DNA from: Albugo candida
Lineage: Eukaryota; Oomycota; Peronosporomycetes; Albuginales
Reading direction: 5' to 3'
DNA: 64,000 bases
Assembly: GCA_040437565.1 (NCBI GenBank)
Contig: JBDOQK010000026.1
Coordinates: 124,001 to 188,000, forward strand
Shown here: piece by piece, positions 11,627 through 23,987 of the stretch
Position numbering within the stretch: position 1 is the first letter of the stretch
How the letters are laid out: each line of letters begins with the position of its first letter
Program-made: the position numbers and the translations under genes
Notes under the pieces: generated by a model
What the model was told of the DNA's origin: nothing
What the model saw: only the letters and a program-made list of their open reading frames with translations
Database searches by the model: none

Positions 11627-12617
11627 TCACCACCACGAATTTTTAAAAGCTGATGCGGTTCTTCGCGAAATAGTTTGGTTGGTTGCGTTGGAATCGAGCA
11701 ACGTCGAGTCACAGCGAAGAGAGACTGCTTTGGGTGTGTATGATGCGATTTGACCTGCAAACTCAATCACTTGATTCAAGTATTGAGAAAATCCATGAAG
11801 ATCAATTGACAAAGATGGGACAGCCATCTACTCAGAGCTCTTCAATATTTCAGTAGAAATGTGAAATTAAATTGCACCGATTCTAGTATTTTTTGTGGAA
11901 GATCATTATATGTCGCTGGTCGTTTTGTTGGTGCTCCAATGCGATCCTTTTTATTGGCTAGGATGAGTTTGGGCATGGCTGCAAACTATCAAGACCCGTG
12001 ATAAGAGTCGGATACATTCAGATACATCATATTCAGATACATCATACCAGAGATTTATCGTTTGCGTGTTGAGAATAAGTAGCAGCAACCACTCCGCCAT
12101 TTGTTTGCTGTTCCGACGCAATCTCACTACAAACCCATCCGGATGATTGTGATGTATATGCATATAGACAAACTTACGTACCGCAACCAATCGCGAAGAT
12201 GTCGATAGGATTTAGTATTGCTCAAATCTTGTACCAATATGATACCTTGACGATACATTCATCTAGTTATCGTAGCGACCGTAATGTCTTCTCGACTGAC
12301 CATGAACACCATGGTAGAAGACCTTTCGGCTTTGCTTGTAAGTTGGATGGCCACTGACATCAACAAACTCTATAAAGTAATTGAAGTGCTCGCCCCGTTG
12401 ATTAGTGTGCGTATGCATCTATACAAAGTATGTACTATCAATGCACAGCTATCCTTGCAGTATTAATACGCACCAAGACGTGCTGCTCGCACCCCGTAGT
12501 CCAATGATGTGGATGCGCCATGACATCTTCACTCACGTTGCAGAGTTTTTTCAATAAAGTAGTCTTACCCGCTCCTGAGTCACCCACAACTAAAATGCGC
12601 ACACTCGGTATCTCCAT
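11627..12617 (-). CDS. RABL3: RABL3-type small GTPase
   Basis: Six exons (12474-12617, 12301-12388, 12182-12245, 12048-12126, 11878-11985, 11627-11827) sum to 684 bases, or 227 residues. Human RABL3 has 236. All introns are GT-AG and 50-85 bases long. The P-loop is VVGDSGAGKTT. Exon 1 also holds TTGCEQHVL, the counterpart of the family's TVGC segment. Exon 2 encodes FIEFVDVSGHP, the switch II region (family WDVGG/WDVSGH), and FYHGV. Exon 3 gives IILVQDLSN, and exon 5 gives MPKLILANKKDRIG, the G4-like NKKD guanine-specificity motif. There is no C-terminal prenylation cysteine, as in RABL3 and plant LIP1. RABL3 acts in cell proliferation and Ras processing in animals; its role here is inferred only by homology. 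Confidence 0.82.
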
Positions 12618-13127
12618 ATTGATGCCAATTGGTTGTTTATAGTCTTGCCACATAAACAAGCCTCGATAGTAGCTTGCGTTCCATATAACAGTTACAAATG
12701 ATACCGCCACAAGCGCTGCTTATGGACATCGCATCACTAGTAGCAAGGAACAGTCTGCAGCAAATGGTATGAAAGCAGTCATTCCTCACATGTCGACTGC
12801 ATCACTAAGCTATCTAAAGGACGAAAAGGCGATTAATTGAGCGGCAGAGGCGAGTGAGCAGCAAATGACTCTAACTCGCCTTGTAGTGCCTGCTTCGATA
12901 TGCGCAGGGAACAAGTATTGCTTTGTGTCAAACACCATTCATGAAATTCGACGCTCTTGGTAGATGGCACTACTATTAAGTTGCTTGTTCTATCAACTTT
13001 TGTCAACATTCGATATTGCAGCCTATTACTGACAAAGTGATTGATTTTTCTAGCAATATTTCGATTTGTAATTAATTTTCTCAATCAATAATTCTGTCAA
13101 CAATCAATTTCTCTTCATTTCCACACT
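12618..13127. other. Intergenic between RABL3 and bZIP-PAS genes
   Basis: No gene recognised. A short minus-strand frame (12833-13084) has no family resemblance and lacks support. Confidence 0.4.
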
Positions 13128-14634
13128 TTATCGCTCCCCGTGATTAATTTTCACTTCCCTCAAATCTCCTAAACGTGTGCTGCATATTATACCCCGAGAT
13201 CCTACACGAGCACTTGTTTCGGCGCGAAAATAACTTCCATTTGCCATTTTGATACGAAAAGTAACTACATATCACAAAACCACATTCAATAATCGATCAG
13301 CCACTTTTTTTGTGCAACCAAAAAGACCAGTCAACAAAAACTCACAAATGGTAAAGTCCCTCGGGCCTGATAACGCTTCAAAATGTCTCGAGACGTCCGG
13401 AAGATCACCCTATACGATCATTGCAAAATACGTTTCTTTTAATTTTGTGCGTTTCAATCAGCAAGAGACGTTTTACCGAGTGAACAAAGTCTAGGAAACT
13501 GCTGTGACCGATCACAATACTCTCCATTTCATAACCCAACAGTCGCGCGTAGGCAGTAGATCTGTATGTAAAAATGTATCCTGGGATTTCGGTACTCAGC
13601 AGTGCAATAAGATCGCAGCATTGCTCGCATAACTCCTGATATATATGTAATTGCTGTACTTCTTGTTTTAAGTTCTCCACAAATTCTTTTTTCCGTAAAC
13701 GGGATTTTCTAGAATGATCACGATTCCGCTCACGACTTTTTTCTTCTTTCAATAAAGCGGCCTTTTCTTCTTCCTTCATGACGGCGTATCGTTGATGTGC
13801 ATGGACATTATTCTTCAGCATTGCATTGAGTACTTCAGGTGAAAGTGTTTGTGACCCAAGCTCGTGCTGATGTAGCCAACGATGATGTGGATTATTGGTC
13901 GGACCGAATGGCTGAGATGGTGCAAGCAATCCATTCATTGCAGAGGTATTCGTATGGGGAGTGGAAAGCACTCCTGGCACATTGCCAGCCAGTCCTAAAT
14001 GTGCTATTTTGTTTTCGGTAGGGTGCTGTAATGTGAACAAATTACTGCTTGCCGTGACAGATGGCTGGTTGGGATTATATAATCCTCCGCTACCATTTAA
14101 TCCTGCAGAAGCGTATTCGACAGTGCTTGATTGACCGTATGTCGCCGTCGAGGCATTACTGTTTCCGAAAAGATTCGATGACGCTCCACCCAAACCACTT
14201 CCAATTCCAGCTGGTAATGTCATAGATGTTGCATTGTTCGACGAAGGTGTGTCACGAGGTCGACAAAGGCTTTCTAAGTATTGAGCATTGGCTTGTATTT
14301 TTGCCAATTCCGATGATGAAGGCTGATGCTCTGCTGATTGAGAATAATAAGGACCATTGTGTTCATTAGTACTTGGATGTACACCATTAGTGTCCAACGT
14401 GATTCCCATCAAAGCCGCATACTCTTCCACGGACTGAAAGTTCCCGGGTGTTTCCGCCGAGGCATTCGAGACGCCAGGTACCAGTGAAGCAGAAAAATGA
14501 CTGTGACTGCCGTTGGAGGAAATGTTTGCACGATGTGGAAAATCAGACACCATTTCCATGTCCAAAGCACCTAAATCTTCATCTTCTAAAGACATGTCGA
14601 CATCATTGGTCTGATTTGGTCTTCCAAAACTCAT
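13128..14634 (-). CDS. bZIP transcription factor with C-terminal PAS domain
   Basis: Three exons (13477-14634, 13346-13409, 13128-13264), separated by GT-AG introns of 67 and 81 bases, give 452 residues in frame. The N-terminal 290 residues are Ser/Asn/Gln-rich and probably an activation region. The basic region is near residue 300: RNRDHSRKSRLRKK, with the invariant Asn and Arg spaced N-x7-R. A short leucine zipper follows (EFVENLKQEVQQLHIYQ). After it comes a PAS-like domain (YRSTAYARLLGYE, then FLDFVHSGDLPDV across intron 1, then FTFRIKMANGSYFRAETSAR across intron 2). bZIP-PAS architecture is known from oomycetes. The first exon alone reads into intron and would miss the PAS half. The gene is divergent from the Arb2-kinase gene. 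PAS ligand and target genes are unknown. Confidence 0.85.
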
Positions 14635-15146
14635 CGTATCGATAATATTATTTCTCAGTGACAGGATAAGTAGTATTACTTATAATGCAGCAAGTTAAAA
14701 ATAGCAACAGTGTTGATTGCCCAAGAAAAAAAGAATGAGCTCAAATGTGGTACGTTAGCGGTGGGAAACAAAATATTATCACATGGATCCTAAGTGCGCC
14801 TTGGCAAGAACGTACTTTCGCGTTCATCCCTAACATATTCAACTCTTAACGGCCATCGGGTGATGCAATGGTCTTGAATTGGTATAGAGCACCGTGCGTC
14901 TTATCACGTAAGAAATATTTATTTCGGATACATTGCTCAAGATAAACCTCAGCCGTATAGAACGAAAATCATTCTGTAGATCTCGAAGCCGTCTCACTCT
15001 CTCGCACCCTCTAAGCAGCTGCTCAGAACCTTTAAAATAAACTGCTTATGATCTATCCAATTTCGTTCCAACCGTCACTATTCGTTAATTGTCAACACTT
15101 ATGCTACATATAGAATCACTCTTGTTCAAGTCGATCAATTGATTAA
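14635..15146. promoter_or_regulatory. Shared upstream region of bZIP-PAS and Arb2-kinase genes
   Basis: These 512 bases separate two divergent start codons and must hold both promoters. No specific element is identified with confidence. Confidence 0.4.
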
Positions 15147-18100
15147 ATGATCCTCTTAGACTTTGAGGCTCTCCAAAACTTACCACGACAAGAGATTCTG
15201 CCAATTGACCAAATCCATTTGTATTCTGATGTTGGAGGGCATGCATCGGACTTCACAAAGAGCACAAGCTCCATGTCTTCATCCAGTCAGTCATTCGCAC
15301 TCCAGCCTAGAGTAGCTCGTCGGTACGAGTTTTATACGCCTACTTTATCTGAAGAGAGCTTGGACACCCGAGATGAAGCTTCTGTCTTTTCTCCAACTCA
15401 GGAGCAGCGGGTAGAGATTCCCCGTCGTCGGAGGTGATAAAACAATAAACTCTATATGCCTGTACACATCATCCATCAAACAATTTTGTTGCTTCGTAGG
15501 CAAAGGTTACGTACAATCAGCGCCGGCGAATTAGGTGTGATTATTGAGGACAAGGAGAATCATACGCCCCTGAAGTCGATTTTTTCACCTGAGTTCTCGT
15601 CCAAATTCGTGCTCAATTCGGAAGGTCGTGTGTGTGATGGACACACAAATCAACTAGTGAGCAAGGAAATGATACGAGCTCATGGTGAAGTAATTGTCGC
15701 AGCCTTGATTACTTACGTGCACACCCAAATGTTGCAGGAGTATCTTTTTGTTGAGCAGGTAATTCCAGCGCTTGACTATGATGTGGAGCGTGTGCCATTT
15801 ACTTCGTCTTGTGGAATTATGGAGTCGGTTATCAGCAATACCAAGATGATAGTTGGCTCTCAATTCAGCGACATGTCAGCTTCTATTTGCTCTACGACTG
15901 ATGGATTCCGTACAATGATTGACACCTCTGTCCCACGTTGTGTCTTTCATACATCAGCTGATTACAGTGTAGCCGAAAAGCTGCTTGTATTTGTTTGCAG
16001 CTCGCGAGGATTGAGTTGTGGAATCTGGAGTCGCTCGATCATGCTGAATGATGGAGTGAATACCGGCTCGATGATCCCTTATTTCCAACAAGCACTGGCA
16101 CTTGGGTATGGTGTCCTGGTCATGAATCCCAACATGAATGCACAAATGATGATTGATAAAAATGGAAACCATTCCAAAGTTGCTATTGAAGGTTCTTCGA
16201 CTCAGGAAGAACATGTGGAACACGTCTGTCAAAATTATATATTTCCATCAGCGGCACAAAAGATTCATTTTATTGCTTACGGTTATGGTGGGCAACTGGT
16301 AACTGATCTGATTAACAAATATTTTCACGAATTGAAAAATCGGCTAGGAAACGTGGCATTGATCGAATCAAATCACAAGATAGATGCAAAATGGTCTTCA
16401 TTTTCTCAGCGATTTTTCTCCGAGCATAGTATTTGCTGGCGACAGAGTCAGCATATGTTGATAAATTCTGTTTTATCACGAGGGAGTCATCCTTCAGATG
16501 GAAACGAAAGCGTGACCAGAGGGATACGGAATACGATAAATATCTCAGAAATGCTAGAGACTCGTGAGACTCGTCAATCTAAATTACAGAACGGGATTTT
16601 GTATCGAGGTCCTGCAGCTAATTCAGGTGGCTATCCAGCCACGAATGGTATGAACAGCATTGGATGTTTGTGCTTATCGGCTGGATCATCGGCAAAAAAT
16701 GGTGGCGTCATGAATCCAGCGTATACGACCCATATAGTGCGAGAAGCGGTTTTTGAGTTTTTGGCAGCTCCAAGTACGTACGAGTATGAGCATCAGATAT
16801 CTCGCAAAGTACGGTTGCGACGTCGTATTAGTGAGAAGATTGGGCTGAATGGGCCAGGCGAGCGCAAAAATGCTCGATCATCGCAATCAAATTCAGCGGC
16901 ATTTTTGGGTCTCAGCCAAAGAAAGTCGTGCACCGGAAATACAGATCAATCCATTGAGAGGATCGGCATCGATGATTTCGATTTATTGCATGTAGTTGGA
17001 CGGGGCGCGTTCGGAAAAGTAATGTTAGTTCGCCGAAAATCAGAATTTGTCCATAGCAGAGATACATCGATGAAGAAAAAAAGCAAATTCGGATTCCTGC
17101 AGACGCTCACGAATGGATTCACGGGTCAAGGTTTCGTTACAAAGGATTCGCAAGACAGATATCAGAAAAACGAGATGTCTGAAAACGGGCGCGTCTATGC
17201 GATGAAAGTGATACAAAAATCTGCTGTGTTCAAAAAAAGGCAAGTTGAACATACCAAGTCCGAACGTCGAATCTTGCAAAGCATAAATCACCCTTTCATT
17301 GTACAACTGCGATACGCGTTTCAAACGCGAACAAAGTTGTATTTTGTCATGGATTACTATCAAGGTGGCAGTCTGAATTTCCACCTGACAAGCTTAAAGG
17401 TATTCACCGAGGCCATGACCAGATTCTATGCCGCCCAATTGGTCCTTGCAATCTCTCATTTACACACATATAACATCGTGTATCGTGATTTGAAACCCGA
17501 CAATATTCTTATGGATGAGGAAGGATATCTGGCTTTGGCAGATTTTGGGTTATCTCAAGATCGTTATGATCCAAAAGGAGGTCTTCTCACATTCTGTGGC
17601 ACAGCAGAGTACATTGCACCTGAACTTATTCGTCGAATACCTTATGGAAAGTCTGTGGACTATTGGAGTTTGGGGATTCTCATTTTTGAGATGCTGGCTG
17701 GGTTCACACCATTTTTCCATTATAATCGGCAGCACAATTTCAGAAATATTCTAGACCTCCCATTACAATTTCCACCGACATTTTCCGATGACGTGAAATC
17801 TCTCTTGCGTGCTTTGCTCGTCAGAGACCCAAGCAAACGACTCGGTTCCGGGCAGTGTGGTGTTCAGGAGATCAAAGATTACGCGTTCTTCTCTAGTATT
17901 GACTGGGAGCAACTATACAAGCGCCAAATTCGAGCACCTTACCAACCACGTGTGCGCGAAATGGAGGATGTCTCAAATGTGCCTNNNNNNNNNNNNNNNN
18001 NNNNNNNNNNNNNNNNNNNNNNNNNNNNNNNNNNNNNNNNNNNNNNNNNNNNNNNNNNNNNNNNNNNNNNNNNNNNNNNNNNNNTGAGATGCTGGCTGGG

Positions 18101-18505
18101 TTCACACCATTTTTCCATTATAATCGGCAGCACAATTTCAGAAATATTCTAGACCTCCCATTACAATTTCCACCGACATTTTCCGATGACGTGAAATCTC
18201 TCTTGCGTGCTTTGCTCGTCAGAGACCCAAGCAAACGACTCGGTTCCGGGCAGTGTGGTGTTCAGGAGATCAAAGATTACGCGTTCTTCTCTAGTATTGA
18301 CTGGGAGCAACTATACAAGCGCCAAATTCGAGCACCTTACCAACCACGTGTGCGCGAAATGGAGGATGTCTCAAATGTGCCTGTTGTTTTCAAACACGAG
18401 GAAGCTAGGGATTCCGTATCGAGCGAGGTCGATGAAGCAAGCCATCAGGTGTTCGACGGTTTTACGTACATAGATCCGTGGCAATCGCAAGAAATAAGGG
18501 TGTGA
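15147..18505 (+). CDS. Arb2-domain / AGC protein kinase fusion
   Basis: Exon 1 (15147-15433) and exon 2 (from 15500) flank a 66-base intron. Collapsing the false gap gives about 964 residues. Residues about 130-500 match the Arb2/FAM172 alpha/beta-hydrolase-like domain: a FVLNSEGRVCDG start, KLLVFVCSSRGLSCGIWSRS, GYGVLVMNPNMNAQ and AYGYGGQLVTDL. The nucleophile-elbow Ser expected in hydrolases (HSYGG-type) is absent. From about residue 587 lies an AGC kinase: VGRGAFGKVMLVRR (P-loop), a Ser/Lys-rich insert of about 50 residues, VYAMKVIQKS (VAMK-type Lys), YRDLKPDNIL, ADFGLS, TFCGTAEYIAPE (T-loop) and a C-tail ending in hydrophobic motif FDGFTYIDP. There is no intron between the domains. It converges on the MTD1 gene, with stops 26 bases apart. 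Substrates are unknown. Confidence 0.85.
17985..18084. other. Assembly gap with overlapping ends
   Basis: One hundred Ns. Bases 17687-17984 recur at 18085-18382 (298 bases), which duplicates the kinase C-lobe on paper only. Confidence 0.92.
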
Positions 18506-18531
18506 ATCCAGTCTATGTACTCAATAATCTT

Positions 18532-19583
18532 CTATTGCCAGTGTTTGGCCGGTTTCATATGAAAGTTCTCGTACAGTCGAAGTAAGTTTCGTTGGAGCAT
18601 TGCTACGGTCACTTTTCCAACAAGTGGAACGTACTTAACGCCTGGGATCTACGTAAGACCCATGAGCTCAGAGCCTTTTAGTACGAGAAAAAGTATTGGT
18701 GTACCTTGAGGAGGTTAGCTTCGTCCACATTCTTGTAAGAAGACACGTTGATTACAACCGTGTTTTCAGCAACCCAGTCAAGCGGTAACTTGTAGTCTTT
18801 TACGGGTACACCAGTTATGATTACGTGCGATTTTTTGCAAGCACTTTCATTCGTCTCCTGGGTCTGGTCATGTCAACGTAAGAAAATAGCCAAAATATTG
18901 ATAAAAAAACGTACTTGAATGAGTTTCCCACGGCGATACAAGTACAATGAGTCGACATCTATACTATACACATCCGCTCCGTCATTTGCGAGCATTGCAG
19001 CCAATGGTCGTCCGACAATGTCACTTCGGTTGATGACTGTAATATTTTTACCATTTAGATGGTCACCTTCTGGATTTGCCTTATCATATACACTTAAATA
19101 TTCCAAAATTTTAACAATTGCCAACGGTGTACACGGTAGTACACATTTCTGTGTCTTTTGGTCATCCATAAAACGAATATTACGATAAAGATTCCCTCGG
19201 TAGTACTGGCACAGCCCTTCAGCATCCTTTTTTATAGCAATAGAATCACGTAAGAAGTCATCCATAGTTCCTCCAAAAAACGATGGAAAGTTGCCGAAAC
19301 AAGGGTAGTACACGATGATACCGTGCACTTCTGGATCATCATTAGCAAGAGTCAATGCATCCATTAAATTATCTTTCTCAACCTCTCTTAGCTCATAGCG
19401 AATTCCACTGGCACAGCAAGTTTTGCCTGTCCAATCAGCATACTTTCTAGCAGCCTTGTCATCGTTTGCTAAGAATCCTACGAGCTTTGGCCCCTTTCCA
19501 TTCAGCTCCTTAGTAATGTAGGATCGAACAGCGTCATTAAACGGAGCAGCTATCAAACCAGCATCGATCTTTTCACCCATCAT
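18532..19583 (-). CDS. MTD1: NAD-dependent methylenetetrahydrofolate dehydrogenase, MTD1 type
   Basis: Exons 18915-19583, 18705-18863 and 18532-18648, with GT-AG introns of 51 and 56 bases, give 314 residues. Yeast Mtd1 has 320. The enzyme oxidises 5,10-methylene-THF to 5,10-methenyl-THF in cytosolic one-carbon metabolism. MTD1 features are GLIAAPFNDAVRSYI at the start, VHGIIVYYPCFG, a long insert around DAEGLCQYYRGNLYRNIRFM, VLPCTPLAIVKILEY, and the Rossmann segment NITVINRSDIVGRPLAAMLANDGA. Exon 2 supplies HVIITGVPVKDYKLP and NTVVINVSSYKNV. Exon 3 supplies VPLVGKVTVAMLQRNLLRLYE, the equivalent of the FolD PVPGGVGP...T segment. This monofunctional form lacks a synthetase domain. Exon 1 alone reads into an intron. 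Confidence 0.92.
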
Positions 19584-19656
19584 TAATTAACTACCAGTGG
19601 TTCTGTTATTGTGCCACAAACACGCACTTAAGAACTGTTAAGTATGTAGACATTGA

Positions 19657-20884
19657 TTATCTCTTTGCCAAGTCCTTGGCAGTTCGGTGCAGGTGCAGAC
19701 TCCAATCCATTTTCGTTTGCGTAACTATACACATATTTACTGTAAACGATTGAAAATTGGGTAGAAAATGGTACCTGGCATGATCCGACGCATCTCTTTC
19801 AATGTTTCGTGAGACATGTTGATGTACAATTCGTCCAAAGAGTTCTTTCAAGTGCAACATATAAGTGTGTGTAGCGGTAGGATGATGGCAGTCGATTACC
19901 TGAAGTGAGTCTTCTGCGTCTTTGATAACATGAACAACCTCTTCTCCGAGCTCAAGTGGCGTCTTATTGAGGGAAAGTGTCTGCTGTACCTTCTTGGTGT
20001 CTTGCAATTGCAAATTGCCATTTTCGTAATAGTGAACGTGCAAATTGATCTCACCAGACATCACATTCGGCTGAACTCCAACATCCACTTCCCATCGACT
20101 CTTCCATTGTCCACTCCTAATGATAATGAATTTACATGATATGCAGTATGCCAAAATGACGCATTTCCCACCAATAATTACGCAGGTTCACTCGCTCCGT
20201 ACACATCAAGATAAGGAGTTTTGATTCTTTAGCATATACAGCCGTGTTTGCTCTATGCAGTTGTAGCCTGAGCCAAAGGTATTCCCCATATATGCACCAT
20301 ACACATACTCATTCATGTACTCTCGAGCTTCGTAGTCCTGCAATGCATTCTCAATGGCAAGCCTGATAACGCTTAATTGGAATGGTTTTCTCCATTGACA
20401 TCAAACAAAACTCTGAACCTTTCATCGCGCAAAATGCCTGACGTATCAATTTTCAATTCTGCCGATGAAATTTCATTGAGCTCCTACGCGCATTGCTATT
20501 AGATATTTGAACGTACAATAAAGACACGAACCTGTGTGAAATGGTCGAATCCATACATAAGGTTTGTCCGTGGGTCAACATAGTGTTTCTCATCAATTTG
20601 ACTTTCTTGGCAGATCAGCAGCTGCGACATTGACTTAATATGAAAACTTTATACTGATATCGGAAGCATACTTTGTGATCCTGATTGGGAATAGCAACCG
20701 CAAAATAATTTGTATGATGGTAGTGCTCAAATAATGTCTTCAGATAATCACTCGAGAAGAATTGCTCAGGCAGCAGCTCTTTGAGCTCCTTCAGCACTTC
20801 ATGAGTTTGGCCAGGCGGGCTTGACAGTAGAAAATCCCTCAATATCAATCGAGCTTGATCCTCGGAAATGCTTGTGTTGATCAT
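19657..20884 (-). CDS. CAPZA: F-actin-capping protein subunit alpha
   Basis: I resolve eight exons: 20672-20884, 20532-20621, 20419-20483, 20309-20389, 20172-20267, 19900-20116, 19775-19844 and 19657-19724. They total 900 bases, or 299 residues. Human CAPZA1 has 286. The protein pairs with the beta subunit to cap barbed ends of actin filaments. Family signatures are SSPPGQTHEVLKELKELLP near the N-terminus, TNLMYGFDHF (family FKFDHL), YWSGQWKSRWEV across intron 5 (family FWNGRWRSEWK), VHYYENGNLQLQ, and a C-terminal ETLKEMRRIMPVTQTKMDW spanning intron 7 (family LRRQLPVTRTKIDW). The third intron in this model is only 29 bases long. The gene is head to head with Lon, and 73 bases separate its stop from the MTD1 start. 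Confidence 0.88.
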
Positions 20885-20972
20885 TGCTTTGCGGTCACTC
20901 TATTCGAGGATATGTGATCCGCATCCTTATCTGATGTTACGCCGACATTATACATCTACTCGCGTGCCATAA
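20885..20972. promoter_or_regulatory. Bidirectional promoter region, CapZ-alpha and Lon
   Basis: Only 88 bases lie between the two divergent start codons, so both genes must share this promoter space. No individual element is called. Confidence 0.5.
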
Positions 20973-23858
20973 ATGCGATCAAGTTTTGTGCAAGGTCGGG
21001 TCGCCTTACGCTCCACCTTTCGTGTTTCAAGATCTTTAATCGCATCACCCCAATGTGCTTTGCCAAGGGCACTTTACACGCGAGCTTTCTCTATAAGAAG
21101 CAGTATTTTTCAGTCGGTGAGTCGAGCTCCACGTTCATTTCTATCCAACCGTTCGATTGCGTGGTTCTCCTCCGCTGATAATGACCGCAATGATCCCAGC
21201 AAGAAACAACCGGATGAGTCAGTTCAAGATGAGGATGTGAGTGTCATTGAAGGCAATGCAGTGACATCCCTGCTTACAGAAGGAGATCAAAACACCGTTG
21301 TTTCTCATGTAGTAATTGTGCCTACACACAGACGTCCATTTTTTCCCGGAGTCATCTTTCCAATGACGATTTCGGATCCTCAACTACGGAATTCACTTGT
21401 TAGTCTTAAAAAGTCGGGACAGCACCATGTTGGTGTCTTTCTTCGGAAAAATGCATCGAATCCTATCTCAGAAGTGGACACGAGCAAAGACTCGAAATCT
21501 CACGAAGCAGCTTTACAAAATGGAATTCTTGGGTCAAGTCAGCATCAAGATGATGAATTAATTCGTGACTTGAGTGAAATTCATCACGTTGGGAGTTTGG
21601 CTCGTGTTGATAGTCTCATTCCTTTGGATGCAAATAATCTACAAGTTCTATTGGTGTCCCAACGTCGCATTATTATCGAGAGCTTGCTTGACTCAGACCT
21701 TCCGCTTCGTGTTAATATTGGATCACTTGAGGCACAAGAGTACGATGCCGAAAGTAAATTGGTCCGGGCATATTCGAACGAAATTGTGGCTACTTTGCGT
21801 GAAATTGTAAAGTTGAATCCGCTTTTCAAAGACCACATGCAGTTTTTTTCTCGGAGAATCGATATTCACAATCCATTTAAATTGGCTGACTTTGCCGCAT
21901 CCGTGACCACAGCAGATGGAGAAGATTTGCAGCTGGTAATGGAAGAAATGAATTGTGAGCTTCGCTTGAAAAAGTCGTTGGAACTAATTACAAAGGAACT
22001 GGAACTAAGCAAAGTGCAACAAGTTATCAAGGAGCAAGTCGAAGCCAAGATCTCCAAAAATCAGCGCCAATATCTATTAATGGAGCAACTCAAGGTGATA
22101 AAAAAGGAGCTTGGATTAGAAAAAGACGATAAAGAAGCGATGATACAAAAGTTCAGAGAGCGAATTGATGCATTTGAACCCGGATGGCTTCCTGAGGCAG
22201 CACAGGCCGCCATCGATGAAGAGATTCAAAAACTGGAGATGCTGGAAAAAAATTCATCAGAATTCAATGTGACGAGAAATTACTTAGAGTGGCTTACACA
22301 GCTTCCATGGGGCAAAGCTACTGTAGAAAACTTTGACATTCAAAAAGCCAAAAAAGTCTTGGATAATGATCACTATGGCTTGTCGGATATCAAAGAGCGT
22401 ATTCTGGAATTCATTGCTGTGTCAAAACTGAAAGAAAGTGTTCAGGGCAAGATTCTTTGCTTTGTAGGGCCACCAGGAGTGGGGAAAACGAGCATAGGAA
22501 AATCCATTGCTGAATGCCTGAATCGAGAATTTTATCGTTTTTCTGTGGGTGGACTAAGTGACGTGGCAGAAATCAAAGGTCATCGTCGTACTTATGTTGG
22601 GGCGATGCCTGGCAAAGTCATTCAATGTCTCAAGACTACCCAAAGCTCCAACCCTCTAATTTTGATTGATGAAATCGATAAACTCGGCAGAGGCTATCAA
22701 GGTGATCCAGCATCCGCATTATTGGAATTACTCGACCCATCACAAAATCAGCACTTTGTCGATCACTTTATGGATGTTCCAGTAGATTTATCTCGCATTC
22801 TCTTCATTTGTACTGCGAATGTGACCGACACCATCCCGGGGCCTCTTTTGGATCGAATGGAAGTACTGCGTCTGTCCGGATATGATGCACCCGAAAAACT
22901 ATCGATCGCAAGGGAATATCTTGTTCCAAAGGTGATGAAAAGAACAGGTCTTGACCAGTACAAAGGTGGATGCGACAAAGACACAGCATTTTGCCTGACT
23001 GATGATGCAATTCTGACACTTGTAAAGCAGTATTGCAGAGAGAGCGGATTGCGGAATCTAGAACAGCACATTGAGCGCATTTTCAGAAAAGTTGCACTCG
23101 AAATCGTGCAGGAACAAGAAAAAACTCAAAAGCAGGTTATCGATTTGACCGAGGAGAGCGACAAATATCGCATCACAGCCGAAAAGCTGTACAAGTATGT
23201 CGGTAAACCAGTGTATCAGTCGTACGTACAATGCCATGCTACTTCCCGTAAAGGTTGAACTAACCCGTGTTTCTATTGAAGCGATCGTATGTATGATACA
23301 ATGCCACCCGGTGTGGTTATGGGTCTAGCGTGGACTGCGATGGGTGGATCGTCATTGTATATTGAGACCACTGCAATCACTTTGGACAGTGAGAAAGCCG
23401 GATTGGTCACAACTGGTCAAATGGGGTCCGTGATGGAAGAAAGCACGAAAATCGCTCACACACACGCTAGGCACATGCTGCAAGAGCTAGACCCGACCAA
23501 TTCCTTTTTTAAACGCGCGGAGATCCATATGCATGTTCCTGAAGGAGCGACTCCTAAGGACGGACCGTCAGCAGGATGCACTATGGTAACTGCGTTGCTT
23601 TCTCTAGCCTTGAAGAAAGCAGTTCGCTCGGATCTAGCGATGACGGGAGAGGTATCTTTAACGGGTAAAGTGTTGCCTGTGGGTGGCATTAAGGAGAAAA
23701 CAATCGCTGCAAAAAATGCGGGTGTTTCCGTATTAGTGTTGCCGAAAGGTAATCAGCGTGACTTCGAAGAATTGGAAGAATATCTGCGGAAAGATTTAGA
23801 AGTCCATTTTGCTGACTCTTACGCAGATGTCTACAAAGTAGCTTTCACTGACCAATAA
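20973..23858 (+). CDS. LONP1: Lon protease, mitochondrial
   Basis: Two exons (20973-23221 and 23282-23858) with a 60-base GT-AG intron give 941 residues. Lon is an ATP-dependent serine protease of the mitochondrial matrix that removes damaged proteins. The first 65 residues are rich in Arg/Ser and lack acids, a typical presequence. The LON substrate-binding domain begins near residue 112 ([17 protein letters not shown]). Walker A is [16 protein letters not shown] near residue 499, and Walker B is [11 protein letters not shown] near 565. The protease domain carries the Ser-Lys dyad: [11 protein letters not shown] near 846 and [14 protein letters not shown] near 886. The intron splits the AAA lid from the protease domain, so reading exon 1 alone would give an inactive protein. 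The ATG at 20973 fits the presequence. Confidence 0.95.
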
Positions 23859-23987
23859 AAAAACCAATGACGGGACGCAGCGTATAGGGGATTATAGGTA
23901 CAGTTTAGTGTTTTTTTTGCACCGAGTCAAAAAGTGAAAATTTGACTTTAGATCACGTGATCTGCTTCCTTTAGAATTTATTGGCTC

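Noticed and set aside
18085-18382. Apparent duplication of the kinase C-lobe
   Set aside because: It is an exact copy at a gap edge; collapsing it restores one continuous kinase frame.
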